NCBI RefSeq assembly: GCF_004295795.1
Contig: NZ_SEBR01000007.1
Coordinates: 113,552 to 177,551, forward strand
DNA length: 64,000 nucleotides
DNA from: Flavobacterium sp.
GTDB lineage: Bacteria > Bacteroidota > Bacteroidia > Flavobacteriales > Flavobacteriaceae
Reading direction: 5' to 3'
The notes under the pieces are model-generated. The model was given only the letters and a program-made list of their open reading frames with translations, made no database searches and had not been told where the DNA came from. A program made the translations under genes and the position numbers. Below, one piece after another: positions 16,851-25,411 of the stretch. The first letter of the stretch is position 1; each line of letters begins with the position of its first letter.

Positions 16851-17990
16851 ATGATTCTATTAAAACGTTTTCGTTCTTTACTCGCCGTCAGCTTGTTGAC
16901 CATGTCTGTTTCCGCATTTGCACAAGAGCACGCCGAACCGACTCACGAAGCCACTGCCCACGAGGAAGTAAACGCGCACGCAGGCTCGCATGAGGCAGCC
17001 GAAGAAAAAGAATTCAACGCAAGCGAGTTGATCAATTCCCACATTGGCGATTCGCATGAGTTTCACATTTTTGATTGGAACGGACATCCGGTTTCATTCT
17101 ATCTTCCTGTCATTCTTTGGACGAACGACGGATTAGCGGTTTTTTCTTCGGAAGAATTCCACCACGACAACACCGGACACCACGTTGTAGAGAAAAACGG
17201 ACAGAAGTTCGTGCGTTTCAACGAAGTGATCTACTACGCCGACCAATATGAGACGACCGCGAAAGAAGACGTTAGCGCTTTCAACTTCGATATCCGTCCG
17301 CTTGACTTTTCTATCACCAAGAACGTATTTTCGCTTTTCCTTTCGGTAATCGTACTTTTCATACTTTTCTCGGTCGTTGGGAAATCTTACAAAAAGAATA
17401 CGATGGCGCCAACCGGATTGGCCGGATTTCTTGAGCCTTTGGTTACTTTCGTTCGCGATGACATTGCAATTCCGAACATCGGTCTTAAAAAATACGAGCG
17501 ATACATGCCTTATTTGTTGACGGTGTTTTTCTTTATCTGGATCAACAACCTTATCGGATTGATTCCTTTCTTCCCGTTCAGCTCGAACCTTACAGGAAGT
17601 ATTTTCTTCACGTTCGTCATGGCTTTGATCACGTTCATCGTAACGTCGTTCAGCGGAAACAAATATTATTGGGGTCACATTTTGACGCCGCCGGTTCCGA
17701 AAGCGCTTTACCCGATCATGGTTCCGGTAGAGATCATCGGTATGTTGACAAAACCATTCGCGTTGATGATCCGTTTGTTCGCGAACATTACTGCGGGTCA
17801 CATCATCATCTTGAGCCTTATTTCCCTGATCTTCATTTTCCGATCGTTGGCAGTTGCGCCAATTTCGGGAGCGTTCGTGTTGTTCATGAGCGTCTTGGAG
17901 CTTTTGGTTGCGGCTTTGCAAGCGTACGTGTTCACGTTGTTGACAGCTTTGTTCATAGGACAAGCGGTTGAGGAACACGACCATCACTAA
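16851..17990 (+). CDS. atpB: ATP synthase Fo subunit a
   Basis: The 379-residue stator half-channel protein of the F-type ATP synthase. It carries the long N-terminal extension seen in Bacteroidetes. A cleavable-looking signal (LLAVSLLTMSVSAFAQ) is followed by a His/Glu-rich periplasmic stretch to about residue 150, then five to six membrane helices. The essential Arg lies in MIRLFANITAGHIIILSL (around residue 304). Its C-terminus (ALQAYVFTLLTALFIGQA) is typical. It heads the atpBEFH-x-AG gene run. Confidence 0.95.
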   Translation: MILLKRFRSLLAVSLLTMSVSAFAQEHAEPTHEATAHEEVNAHAGSHEAAEEKEFNASELINSHIGDSHEFHIFDWNGHPVSFYLPVILWTNDGLAVFSSEEFHHDNTGHHVVEKNGQKFVRFNEVIYYADQYETTAKEDVSAFNFDIRPLDFSITKNVFSLFLSVIVLFILFSVVGKSYKKNTMAPTGLAGFLEPLVTFVRDDIAIPNIGLKKYERYMPYLLTVFFFIWINNLIGLIPFFPFSSNLTGSIFFTFVMALITFIVTSFSGNKYYWGHILTPPVPKALYPIMVPVEIIGMLTKPFALMIRLFANITAGHIIILSLISLIFIFRSLAVAPISGAFVLFMSVLELLVAALQAYVFTLLTALFIGQAVEEHDHH

Positions 17991-18026
17991 GAGTTTTTTA
18001 ATTATTAACTATATAAATTTATCATT

Positions 18027-18227
18027 ATGGTATTAGCTGGAATTGGAGCAGGTTTGGCAGTAATCGGAGCTGGAATCGGAATTGGAAAGATCGGTGGATC
18101 TGCAATGGACGGTATGGCTCGTCAGCCAGAAGCTGCTGGAAAAATCCAGACCGCTATGATTATTGCTGCGGCACTTATCGAAGGTGTTGCACTTTTCGCA
18201 GTGGTTGTTGCGTTGATCGCAAAATAA
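18027..18227 (+). CDS. atpE: ATP synthase Fo subunit c
   Basis: A 66-residue proteolipid with two membrane helices. It forms the rotating ring. The first helix is glycine-rich (GIGAGLAVIGAGIGIGKIGG), then the polar loop ARQPEAAGKIQ and the second helix with the proton-binding Glu (AALIEGVALFAVVVALI). It lies 36 bp after atpB, and a stable hairpin follows its stop. Confidence 0.96.
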   Translation: MVLAGIGAGLAVIGAGIGIGKIGGSAMDGMARQPEAAGKIQTAMIIAAALIEGVALFAVVVALIAK

Positions 18228-18236
18228 TTAAAATCG

Positions 18237-18272
18237 AGGCCAGACTGCGAACGGTTGGTTCGTAGTCGGCCT
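18237..18272 (+). terminator. Intra-operon hairpin after atpE
   Basis: An inverted repeat with arms AGGCC-AGACTGCGAAC and GTTCGTAGTC-GGCCT (one bulge or mismatch), followed by TTTATT. It sits in the 77-bp gap between atpE and atpF. It may act as a partial terminator or a 3' stabiliser that raises subunit c expression above the rest of the operon. Confidence 0.5.
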
Positions 18273-18304
18273 TTATTACAACAAAAGCACAAAATTTATA
18301 TCAT

Positions 18305-18796
18305 ATGAATTTCACAGCACCCGAAAGTTTAATATTCTGGACGACCCTAATCTTCGTCATCTTCTTCATTCTTTTGAAGAAATTCGCTTGGAAACCGATT
18401 CTTGGAGCGGTAAAAACTCGCGAGGAAAGCATTAACAATGCCTTGAAAGCTGCAGAAACGGCACGTCAGGAAATGGTTGCGCTTCAGTCTAAAAACGAGG
18501 AAGCTTTGCAATTGGCTCGTCAGGAGCGCGATGCTATGATGAAAGAAGCTCGCGAGATCAAAGAGAAAATGATTGCCGACGCCAAAGCGGAAGCATCTGC
18601 CGAAAGCGCAAAATTGATCGAGCAGGCAAAAGCAGCGATCAACGCAGAGAAAAATGCAGCCATGGCCGACATCAAAGCCCAGGTCTCATCGCTTTCTTTG
18701 GAGATCGCCGAAAAGTTGTTGAAAGACGAACTTTCGAACAAAGATTCACAAATGAAATTGGTCGACAAATTGTTGGCCGACGCTAAACTGAACTAA
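18305..18796 (+). CDS. atpF: ATP synthase Fo subunit b
   Basis: A 163-residue peripheral-stalk subunit. One N-terminal membrane helix (about residues 9-26) is followed by a long charged coiled coil rich in Ala, Glu and Lys (residues 35-135). It anchors F1 to subunit a in the membrane. It is separated from atpE by the hairpin and is followed directly by atpH, 1 bp later. Confidence 0.95.
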   Translation: MNFTAPESLIFWTTLIFVIFFILLKKFAWKPILGAVKTREESINNALKAAETARQEMVALQSKNEEALQLARQERDAMMKEAREIKEKMIADAKAEASAESAKLIEQAKAAINAEKNAAMADIKAQVSSLSLEIAEKLLKDELSNKDSQMKLVDKLLADAKLN

Positions 18797-18797
18797 T

Positions 18798-19325
18798 ATG
18801 TCTAGAGCTGCTATCCGTTACGCGAAAGCGATTTTAGATATGGCGCACTCAAGCGGAGTGGCTTCGGAAGTGAACAACGACATGTTGCACATAGCCGAAA
18901 ACATCGGTGCGAATGCCGAGCTTAAAGAATTCGTCGAGGCTGCAATTATCAGCAACGAGGTGAAGGAAAAAGCGGTTACCGAAGTTTTCGACTCGGCACA
19001 AAATATCACAAAAGGTTTGTTCCGATTGTTGAAAGAGAACAAGCGTTTCGAGATTTTGGAAGCGATTGCGATCGAATACAGCCGATTGTTCGAAGACATG
19101 AACGGAGTGGAAGTGGCTACGGTCACGACTGCCGTCGAACTCGACAAGGATATGGAAGCGAGAGTTTTGTCGAAAGCGCTAGAGTTCACGAACAAAAAAC
19201 TGGTTATCGAGAATATCGTCGATCCGGAAATCATTGGAGGTTTTATCCTTCGCGTGGGCGACAAGCAATACAACGCTTCGGTTGCCAACAGATTAAAAGT
19301 TCTTAAACGCGAATTGGCAAACTGA
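18798..19325 (+). CDS. atpH: ATP synthase F1 subunit delta
   Basis: The 175-residue OSCP/delta subunit joining the peripheral stalk to the top of F1. The N-terminal helical domain starts AAIRYAKAILDMA. The C-terminal domain shows VDPEIIGGFILRVGDKQYNASVANRLKVLKREL, the family hallmark. Its TGA overlaps the ATG of the unexpected secreted-protein gene. Confidence 0.96.
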   Translation: MSRAAIRYAKAILDMAHSSGVASEVNNDMLHIAENIGANAELKEFVEAAIISNEVKEKAVTEVFDSAQNITKGLFRLLKENKRFEILEAIAIEYSRLFEDMNGVEVATVTTAVELDKDMEARVLSKALEFTNKKLVIENIVDPEIIGGFILRVGDKQYNASVANRLKVLKRELAN

Positions 19326-19786
19326 TGAGAAACGCAATTTTTACTTTGGTTTGTTTGCTGTCGGTTGCTTTTGCATCGGCTCAAAAAATAGATTTCGACA
19401 AGAAAACGGCAACTGTTTCCATTGACGGAGTCGCTTGTATGAAATATGAGTCGAATGCCAACAATGTGACTTACATGACACTTGAAGGAACAGACATCAT
19501 CATCCTGAAATATATGGAGCAGAACGGCGTCCGTTATTGCAAGGTGATTTTTGTGGAATCGAATCAGCAACTTACGAGCGAGAGTTACTCTTTCACGAAA
19601 AAATTGTTGGTCGAGAAACTGCTCAAATCGAATACATTGGTCGACTGTGCGTTGAACGAGGAGAAAGTACGTACATTCTGCATGAAGTACGATGAAAAAG
19701 TTGAAGATCGATTCAACGGAAACAATACGGTTATTATCAAGGAAGAATCCAGACCTTCCGGAGTAAACATAAAAATAGGTAGATAA
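19325..19786 (+). CDS. Secreted protein of unknown function inserted between atpH and atpA
   Basis: A 153-residue protein with a signal peptide (MRNAIFTLVCLLSVAFASAQ, cleavage near residue 20). The mature part looks like a small mixed beta fold with about four Cys (VACMKYES, RYCKVIF, VDCALNE, RTFCMKYD). I do not recognise the family. It begins one base inside the atpH stop codon and ends 11 bp before atpA, so it is fully embedded in the ATP synthase operon. Many bacteria have nothing at this position. A periplasmic location makes a direct role in F1 assembly unlikely. Confidence 0.75.
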   Translation: MRNAIFTLVCLLSVAFASAQKIDFDKKTATVSIDGVACMKYESNANNVTYMTLEGTDIIILKYMEQNGVRYCKVIFVESNQQLTSESYSFTKKLLVEKLLKSNTLVDCALNEEKVRTFCMKYDEKVEDRFNGNNTVIIKEESRPSGVNIKIGR

Positions 19787-19796
19787 ATAAAAAGTT

Positions 19797-21374
19797 ATGG
19801 CGGAAATTAAACCGGCTGAAATTTCAGCGATTTTGAAGAAACAGCTTTCGGCTTTCGAATCGGGAGCTACGCTTGAAGAAGTGGGAACCGTTTTGAACGT
19901 CGGTGACGGTATCGCCCGCGTTTACGGTTTGTCAAACGTACAATATGGTGAATTGGTAGAGTTCGACAACGGCCTTGAAGGTATCGTTTTGAACTTGGAA
20001 GAAGATAACGTTGGTGTCGTATTGCTCGGCCCATCGACAGGAATCAGAGAAGGTTCACAAGTAAAAAGAACACAGCGCATCGCTTCATTGAAAGTTGGTG
20101 AGCAAATGGTTGGACGCGTCGTGAATACGCTAGGTTTTCCAATCGACGGAAAAGGCCCGATCGGAGGCGATCTTTACGAGATGCCACTTGAGCGCAAAGC
20201 TCCGGGAGTAATCTTCCGTCAGCCCGTAACTGAACCGCTTCAGACAGGTATCAAAGCGATTGACGCGATGATTCCGGTAGGACGTGGACAGCGCGAGCTT
20301 GTGATTGGTGACCGTCAAACGGGTAAATCATCGGTTTGTTTGGATACGATCCTCAACCAAAAAGAATTCTACGACGCAGGAAAACCTGTATTTTGTATCT
20401 ATGTTGCTATCGGACAAAAAGCTTCGACAGTTGCCGGAATCGCAAAAACGTTGGAAGAAAAAGGCGCAATGGCTTACACGGTAATCGTTGCTGCAAACGC
20501 ATCCGATCCTGCGCCAATGCAAGTTTACGCTCCAATGGCAGGTGCTGCGATTGGCGAATATTTCCGCGACACAGGCCGTCCGGCTTTGATCGTTTATGAT
20601 GATTTGTCGAAACAGGCTGTCGCTTACCGCGAGGTTTCCCTTTTGCTTCGTCGTCCACCGGGACGTGAGGCTTATCCTGGAGACGTTTTCTATCTTCACA
20701 GCCGTTTGTTGGAGAGAGCTTGTAAGGTGATTGCAGATGACAACATCGCAAAAGACATGAACGACCTTCCGGATTCCTTGAAACCGATCGTGAAAGGTGG
20801 CGGATCGCTTACCGCACTTCCAATCATCGAAACACAAGCAGGTGACGTTTCGGCCTACATCCCGACAAACGTAATCTCGATTACTGACGGACAGATCTTC
20901 TTGGAATCTGACTTGTTCAACTCTGGTGTACGTCCGGCGATCAACGTTGGTATTTCGGTATCACGTGTTGGAGGTAACGCACAGATCAAGTCGATGAAGA
21001 AAGTTGCCGGTACGCTAAAACTTGACCAGGCACAATTCCGTGAATTGGAAGCTTTCGCGAAATTCGGATCTGACCTTGACGCGGTTACATTGAACGTAAT
21101 CGAGAAAGGTCGTCGCAACGTAGAAATCCTCAAGCAAGGTTTGAACTCGCCGTTCACGGTTGAAGATCAGGTTGCGATCATCTACGCCGGATCGAAAAAC
21201 TTGTTGAGAAACGTTCCTGTGAACAAGGTGAAGGAATTCGAAAAAGACTTTCTTGAGTACTTGAACGCAAAACACCGCGATACGCTTGACGCTTTGAAAG
21301 CCGGTAAATTCACCGACGAGATCACAGGCGTTATCGAAGCCGCGGCGAAAGAGATTTCAGCGAAATACAATTAA
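19797..21374 (+). CDS. atpA: ATP synthase F1 subunit alpha
   Basis: The 525-residue non-catalytic nucleotide-binding subunit of F1. Walker A is [10 protein letters not shown] (around residue 175), with the arginine-finger region SRVGGNAQ and the family signature [14 protein letters not shown]. The N-terminus carries the conserved [14 protein letters not shown] that binds delta. The downstream 92-bp gap to atpG holds an inverted repeat. The catalytic beta subunit is not in the window. Confidence 0.98.
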   Translation: MAEIKPAEISAILKKQLSAFESGATLEEVGTVLNVGDGIARVYGLSNVQYGELVEFDNGLEGIVLNLEEDNVGVVLLGPSTGIREGSQVKRTQRIASLKVGEQMVGRVVNTLGFPIDGKGPIGGDLYEMPLERKAPGVIFRQPVTEPLQTGIKAIDAMIPVGRGQRELVIGDRQTGKSSVCLDTILNQKEFYDAGKPVFCIYVAIGQKASTVAGIAKTLEEKGAMAYTVIVAANASDPAPMQVYAPMAGAAIGEYFRDTGRPALIVYDDLSKQAVAYREVSLLLRRPPGREAYPGDVFYLHSRLLERACKVIADDNIAKDMNDLPDSLKPIVKGGGSLTALPIIETQAGDVSAYIPTNVISITDGQIFLESDLFNSGVRPAINVGISVSRVGGNAQIKSMKKVAGTLKLDQAQFRELEAFAKFGSDLDAVTLNVIEKGRRNVEILKQGLNSPFTVEDQVAIIYAGSKNLLRNVPVNKVKEFEKDFLEYLNAKHRDTLDALKAGKFTDEITGVIEAAAKEISAKYN

Positions 21375-21382
21375 TTGAAAAC

Positions 21383-21440
21383 AGTCTTGAGTAATGAGAT
21401 TCTGGAATTGAGTTTGTCTCTTTTCTAAAATCTCAAGACT
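21383..21440 (+). promoter_or_regulatory. Inverted repeat in the atpA-atpG gap
   Basis: The 9-bp arms AGTCTTGAG (21383-21391) and CTCAAGACT (21432-21440) could close a loop of about 40 bases between atpA and atpG. There is no T-run, so a role in mRNA processing or stability is more likely than termination. Confidence 0.35.
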
Positions 21441-21466
21441 CACAACGCTCTACTCAATACTAAAAA

Positions 21467-22330
21467 ATGGCAAACCTAAAGGAAATACGCAACCGGATCA
21501 CATCTGTTTCATCGACGATGCAAATCACCTCGGCGATGAAGATGGTTTCTGCGGCCAAATTGAAAAAGGCCCAGGACGCCATCACTGCCATGCGTCCGTA
21601 TTCTGAAAAACTTACGGAGTTGCTCCAAAACCTTTCCTCGACGCTAGAAGGCGATCTGGGCGGCGAATTCACGATCCAACGCGAAGTGAAAAACGTGCTT
21701 ATCGTGGCCATCACGTCAAACCGCGGACTTGCGGGCGCATTCAACTCGAGCGTCATCAAGGAAAGCAAGCGTTTGGCCGAAAAGCAATACGCAGGAAAAA
21801 AGGTTGATTTTGTCACGATCGGTAAAAAAGGAAATGACATCATCCGCAAGACAGGCAACGTGATCACCAACAACAACGGTGTTTTCGATGCTTTGACTTT
21901 CGACAATGTCGCGGTGATCGCCGACGATTTGGTACGTCTTTTCCACGAAGAAAAGTACGACAAGATCGTTTTGGTGTATAACCAATTCAAGAACGCGGCC
22001 ACTCAAGTCGTCAAGGAAGAGCAGTTTTTGCCGTTGGTTCCGCCAACCACGACAGACAACAAGCAAACCGTAGACTACATTTTCGAGCCGTCGAAAGAAG
22101 AGATCATCATGACCTTGATCCCAAAAATGTTGCGCACACAGGTTTACAAAGCAGTCCGCGACTCTTTGGCAGCCGAACACGGAGCGCGTATGACGGCCAT
22201 GCACAAAGCAACCGACAATGCCACAGATTTGCGCAACCAATTGAAATTGACCTACAACAAAGCGCGTCAAGCTGCGATTACCGGAGAAATCCTCGAAATC
22301 GTCGGTGGAGCCGAAGCTTTGAAAGGATAA
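21467..22330 (+). CDS. atpG: ATP synthase F1 subunit gamma
   Basis: The 287-residue central rotor shaft. The N-terminal coiled coil (NLKEIRNRITSVSSTMQITSAMKMV) and the C-terminal coiled coil (GARMTAMHKATDNATDLRN...LTYNKARQAAITGEILEIV) are both intact. It ends the ATP synthase gene run, followed by a strong terminator. Ending with gamma, with atpDC elsewhere, is normal for Bacteroidetes. Confidence 0.97.
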   Translation: MANLKEIRNRITSVSSTMQITSAMKMVSAAKLKKAQDAITAMRPYSEKLTELLQNLSSTLEGDLGGEFTIQREVKNVLIVAITSNRGLAGAFNSSVIKESKRLAEKQYAGKKVDFVTIGKKGNDIIRKTGNVITNNNGVFDALTFDNVAVIADDLVRLFHEEKYDKIVLVYNQFKNAATQVVKEEQFLPLVPPTTTDNKQTVDYIFEPSKEEIIMTLIPKMLRTQVYKAVRDSLAAEHGARMTAMHKATDNATDLRNQLKLTYNKARQAAITGEILEIVGGAEALKG

Positions 22331-22352
22331 ACAAAAAACACACACGTGAAAG

Positions 22353-22380
22353 AGCCGGACATTTGTTCGGCTTTTTTATT
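22353..22380 (+). terminator. Rho-independent terminator after atpG
   Basis: Stem AGCCGGAC / GTTCGGCT (one G-T pair) with a four-base loop, followed by TTTTTTATTTTT. It lies 22 bp past the atpG stop. Confidence 0.85.
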
Positions 22381-22454
22381 TTTGGAAAATGGAAGTCGGA
22401 AAAATCTATGCCGTAACGCACTGATTTGAGGTTGTAGCCGAGATAGCGACAACA

Positions 22455-22700
22455 GTGAGAATCAAACGCAATCCATCCGACAAAATCCAGGTGAAAATGC
22501 ACAGCGGCATGCGAGGTGAAATCGTGGTTCTGTTTCTGATTTGGCTCGTGATTCTGGTCCTTTCGGCGGCGACCGGCGAAAAAATGGCAGGGATTACGTC
22601 CGGCATTTTCCCGCTGACAATTGCCTGGTTCCAATTCATTTTTCGCGCCCAACAGGAAATCCTGCAAAAAAGCATCAAAAACCACCTCAAAAGGTCTTAA
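22455..22700 (+). CDS. Small membrane protein, possibly a remnant of a longer gene
   Basis: An open frame from GTG 22455 encodes 81 residues with two hydrophobic segments (about residues 22-39 and 45-60) and a basic C-terminus. In the same frame, ATG 22389 is followed by 11 codons, a TGA at 22422 and then ten open codons into this frame. A TAnnTTTG match lies just before that ATG. The original gene may therefore have encoded 103 residues and lost its start to a nonsense change. The family is not recognised. Real coding status is uncertain, because overlapping minus-strand frames are also open. Confidence 0.4.
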   Translation: MRIKRNPSDKIQVKMHSGMRGEIVVLFLIWLVILVLSAATGEKMAGITSGIFPLTIAWFQFIFRAQQEILQKSIKNHLKRS

Positions 22701-22760
22701 ATGTTAATTAAAATGGTGATAACGGGCGCTTAAGACTTCGACTTTCCCGCGCGAAATGGC

Positions 22761-22768
22761 TATTTTTG
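22761..22768 (+). promoter_or_regulatory. -7 box upstream of the flippase gene (TATTTTTG)
   Basis: An exact TAnnTTTG match 25 bp before the GTG start at 22794. A TTCG 20 bp further up is a weak -33 candidate. Confidence 0.5.
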
Positions 22769-22793
22769 TCTATTAGCGAAATTTCACCTTTAC

Positions 22794-24290
22794 GTGTACA
22801 AAAGCCTTTTCAAACAGACTGCGATTTACGGACTAGCCACGGTTTTACCGCGAATGCTGAGTTTTCTGTTGGTGAAATTGTACACCGACAAATTGCCCAA
22901 AGGCGAATACGGCGAAGTGAGCATCGTAATGGCGTGGATGGTTTTCCTCAACGTTGCGCTCTCGTACGGTTTTGAAACCGGTTTTTTCCGCTTCTACAAT
23001 TCCGAAAAAGACAAATCGAACGTCGTCTCGACTTCGACAATCTCGATTTTTTGGTCTTCCTTGATTTTCCTCGGACTCGCACTTTTGCTGCGAAACAGCA
23101 TTGCCGATGGCGTGAACGTCGACGCGTCTTACATCACTTACGCCATCTGGATTTTGGTTTTGGACGCGCTTGTCGTAATCCCATTCTCGAAACTTAGAGC
23201 CGAACAAAGGCCGATGCGTTACGCAGCAATCAAGATCGGAAATGTCGTGGTCAACATGGGTTTGAACCTCGTTTGCCTTTTGTGGCTTCCGGGTTTTGCC
23301 GATCGCAATCCCGACAGTTTCATAAGCAGTTTGTATGTCGAGAATTTCGAGGTCGGATACATTTTTATGTCGAACCTGATCGCGAGTTTCCTCACGTTCG
23401 TGGTACTTTCACCTGATTATTTCAAGATCAATTGGCACATCGACCCAAAGCTTTGGAAGCGAATGATGCAATACGGCCTTCCGATTTTCTTCGCCGGAAT
23501 CGCATTCGCCGTAAACGAGCATTTCGACAAAATCCTACTTGAGAAAATTCTTCCCGCCGGCGTCGGAAAAGATCAGGCGGGCGTTTATTCGGCCTGCTAC
23601 AAACTAGCGCTTTTCATGACTTTGTACGCGACGGCTTTCCGTTTGGGAATCGAACCGTTCTTTTTTAGCCACGCCGGAAACGACAACGCCAGGCAAACCT
23701 ACGCGGTCATCACCAAATATTTCGTGATTTTCGGATCGCTCATTTTGCTGTCGGTGGTAATCTTCGCCGACGTTCTCAAGATTTTCCTGTTGAGCAACCC
23801 CGATTATTGGGAAGCGATGAAAGTCGTGCCGCTGATCATCGTGGCGAACTTCTTTTTGGGCATTTACACGAACTTGTCGGTTTGGTACAAATTGATTGAC
23901 AAAACGCACATCGGCGCTTACATTTCCATCGTTGGAGCGATCGTCACCTTGGCGCTTAACTTCTTCCTGATTCCCATTTTCCAAAAAAAATCGGGAGACG
24001 GTTACATGGGTTCGGCCATTGCCACGATCGCCGCCTATGGAACGATGATGATCATTTCGTACACGATGGGCCAAAAGCATTACGAAATCCCATACGACAT
24101 GAAAAAAATCCTGGTTTATCTCGGGCTTTCGATAGGATTTTCATTTATCGCATTTTACGTTTTCCGGGAAAATTATTTCGTCAACATACCGCTTTTGCTC
24201 ATTTTCACAGGTTTTGTCTATTACAGCGAGCGCGAAACTTTAGAAAGGATCTTAAAGCGCAAATCGAGAACGAAAAAAATGGAAATATGA
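22794..24290 (+). CDS. Polysaccharide flippase (MATE/MVF superfamily, Wzx-like)
   Basis: A 498-residue inner-membrane protein with 12-14 hydrophobic segments, starting YKSLFKQTAIYGLATVLPRMLSFLLVKLYTD. The opening motif and spacing match lipopolysaccharide or polysaccharide biosynthesis proteins that flip lipid-linked sugars across the membrane. The GTG start is supported by the promoter 25 bp upstream and by the need to include the first helix. It is encoded before dut and a sugar nucleotidyltransferase, suggesting a surface-glycan pathway. The substrate is unknown. Confidence 0.88.
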   Translation: MYKSLFKQTAIYGLATVLPRMLSFLLVKLYTDKLPKGEYGEVSIVMAWMVFLNVALSYGFETGFFRFYNSEKDKSNVVSTSTISIFWSSLIFLGLALLLRNSIADGVNVDASYITYAIWILVLDALVVIPFSKLRAEQRPMRYAAIKIGNVVVNMGLNLVCLLWLPGFADRNPDSFISSLYVENFEVGYIFMSNLIASFLTFVVLSPDYFKINWHIDPKLWKRMMQYGLPIFFAGIAFAVNEHFDKILLEKILPAGVGKDQAGVYSACYKLALFMTLYATAFRLGIEPFFFSHAGNDNARQTYAVITKYFVIFGSLILLSVVIFADVLKIFLLSNPDYWEAMKVVPLIIVANFFLGIYTNLSVWYKLIDKTHIGAYISIVGAIVTLALNFFLIPIFQKKSGDGYMGSAIATIAAYGTMMIISYTMGQKHYEIPYDMKKILVYLGLSIGFSFIAFYVFRENYFVNIPLLLIFTGFVYYSERETLERILKRKSRTKKMEI

Positions 24291-24440
24291 AGCTGGAACC
24301 CGCTGCCCGCTTTTAGCTTTCTGGCAAAACGCTGCATTTGCAACGCCTTGAGACGAGCTTCCTTCGGTCGCTGTCGCAATTCGGCAAAAGCAAGCGTTTT
24401 CCTGCAAAAGGCTAACCGCTTGCATCGGGGCTAAATCGGC
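24291..24440. repeat. Structured repeat, copy A (about 150 bp)
   Basis: Fills most of the gap between the flippase gene and dut. It shares with the copy at 63064-63215 the blocks GCTTT..GCAAAA, ACGAGCTTCCTTCGGTCGCT, CTGCAAAAGGCTA and CATCGGGGCTA. The flanking segments can pair into a long stem (AGCTTTCTGGCAAAACGC with GCGTTTTCCTGCAAAAGGCT). Stem bases differ between the two copies but pairing is kept, so the structure seems to be what is conserved. Confidence 0.7.
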
Positions 24441-24462
24441 AAACAACAAGAATCGAGACAAC

Positions 24463-24897
24463 ATGAAAATAAACATTATCAACAACTCCGGAACCGAACT
24501 CCCTGAATACGCAACAATCGCCTCAGCAGGAATGGACGTGCGAGCCGTACTATCGGAACCAATCTCGTTAGCACCTTTAGAGCGCACGATCGTCAAGACA
24601 GGATTGTTCATCGAATTACCAATCGGATACGAAGCGCAAGTGCGTCCGCGCTCAGGTTTGGCTTTCAAGAACGGCGTTACCGTCTTGAATTCTCCAGGCA
24701 CGATAGACGCTGATTACAGAGGCGAAATAGGTGTAATTTTGGTAAATTTATCTAACGAGGAATTTACTGTCAACAATGGTGACAGGATTGCTCAACTAGT
24801 AATCGCTAAGCACGAACGCGCTGAGTGGGTCGAGGTTGAGAGCCTTGGTGAAACTGCTCGTGGTGCGGGCGGTTTTGGGAGTACTGGAACTTTGTAA
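24463..24897 (+). CDS. dut: dUTP diphosphatase
   Basis: A 144-residue trimeric dUTPase that hydrolyses dUTP to dUMP and pyrophosphate, keeping uracil out of DNA and supplying dTMP synthesis. All five motifs are visible: [43 protein letters not shown] and the C-terminal GAGGFGSTG. Full length. It sits between the flippase and nucleotidyltransferase genes, an arrangement common in flavobacteria. Confidence 0.97.
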   Translation: MKINIINNSGTELPEYATIASAGMDVRAVLSEPISLAPLERTIVKTGLFIELPIGYEAQVRPRSGLAFKNGVTVLNSPGTIDADYRGEIGVILVNLSNEEFTVNNGDRIAQLVIAKHERAEWVEVESLGETARGAGGFGSTGTL

Positions 24898-24904
24898 TTC
24901 AAAA

Positions 24905-24925
24905 TTCGTTGTTCGTTAATCGTTA
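24905..24925 (-). repeat. Three 7-bp units in inverted orientation
   Basis: TTCGTTG, TTCGTTA and ATCGTTA, the reverse complement of the TAACGAA unit repeated ten times at 25329-25398. The two arrays face each other across the broken four-helix-bundle gene. Confidence 0.6.
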
Positions 24926-24965
24926 TTCAAAATTCAATATCTACGCCTTAAAATTTGTACACGCC

Positions 24966-25328
24966 ATGAAAAAATTTGATTTACACGAAAGATTAATTGA
25001 TTTTGCCGTAATGGTTATTGAGATATCAAAAGGGATTGAAAATTCAAAACCCGGCAATCATTTGTCGGGGCAAATTATCCGATAAGGAACAGCGCCATCA
25101 CTGAATTATAGCGAAGCACAAAGTGCCGAATCAAGAAATGATTTCATACACAAAATGTCGATTGTTCTAAAAGAATTAAGAGAAACATTTTCCTGCCTTA
25201 AAATATTGGAGAGGGCGAATTTGTGTTTACTAAAAGAAAATAAGCTCATAGAAACGCAAGTCGAAGCAAATGAACTAATCGCAATTTTTGTAAAAAGTAT
25301 TGAGACATCTAAAAAGAAATTAGTTTAA
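24966..25328 (+). pseudogene. Four-helix-bundle (23S rRNA IVS-type) protein gene with a nonsense codon
   Basis: Reading from ATG 24966 gives 120 codons to TAA 25326, interrupted only by TAA at codon 40 (25083-25085). The product before and after the stop matches the four-helix-bundle family also encoded in 23S rRNA intervening sequences: NHLSGQIIR, then GTAPSLNYSEAQSAES, then FIHKMSIVLKELRET. In that family the interrupted position is normally Ser (RSGTSP), so one base change (TCA to TAA) would explain it. It is visibly richer in A and T than its neighbours and is flanked by inverted 7-bp arrays, which suggests acquired DNA. Confidence 0.85.
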
Positions 25329-25398
25329 TAACGAATAACGAATAACGAATAACGAATAACGAATAGCGAATAACGAATAGCGAATAACGAATAACGAA
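25329..25398 (+). repeat. Ten tandem copies of TAACGAA
   Basis: Ten contiguous 7-bp units directly after the pseudogene stop. Two (the sixth and eighth) read TAGCGAA; the rest are identical. The array ends 13 bp before the nucleotidyltransferase ATG, so a change in copy number would alter that gene's 5' leader. Confidence 0.95.
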
Positions 25399-25411
25399 GT
25401 TTTATATAAAA

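Noticed and set aside
16737..22330. Absence of atpD and atpC as evidence of a broken operon
   Set aside because: Bacteroidetes commonly encode beta and epsilon at a separate locus.
25329..25398. Tandem array as a CRISPR
   Set aside because: Units are 7 bp with no spacers, and no cas gene is near.
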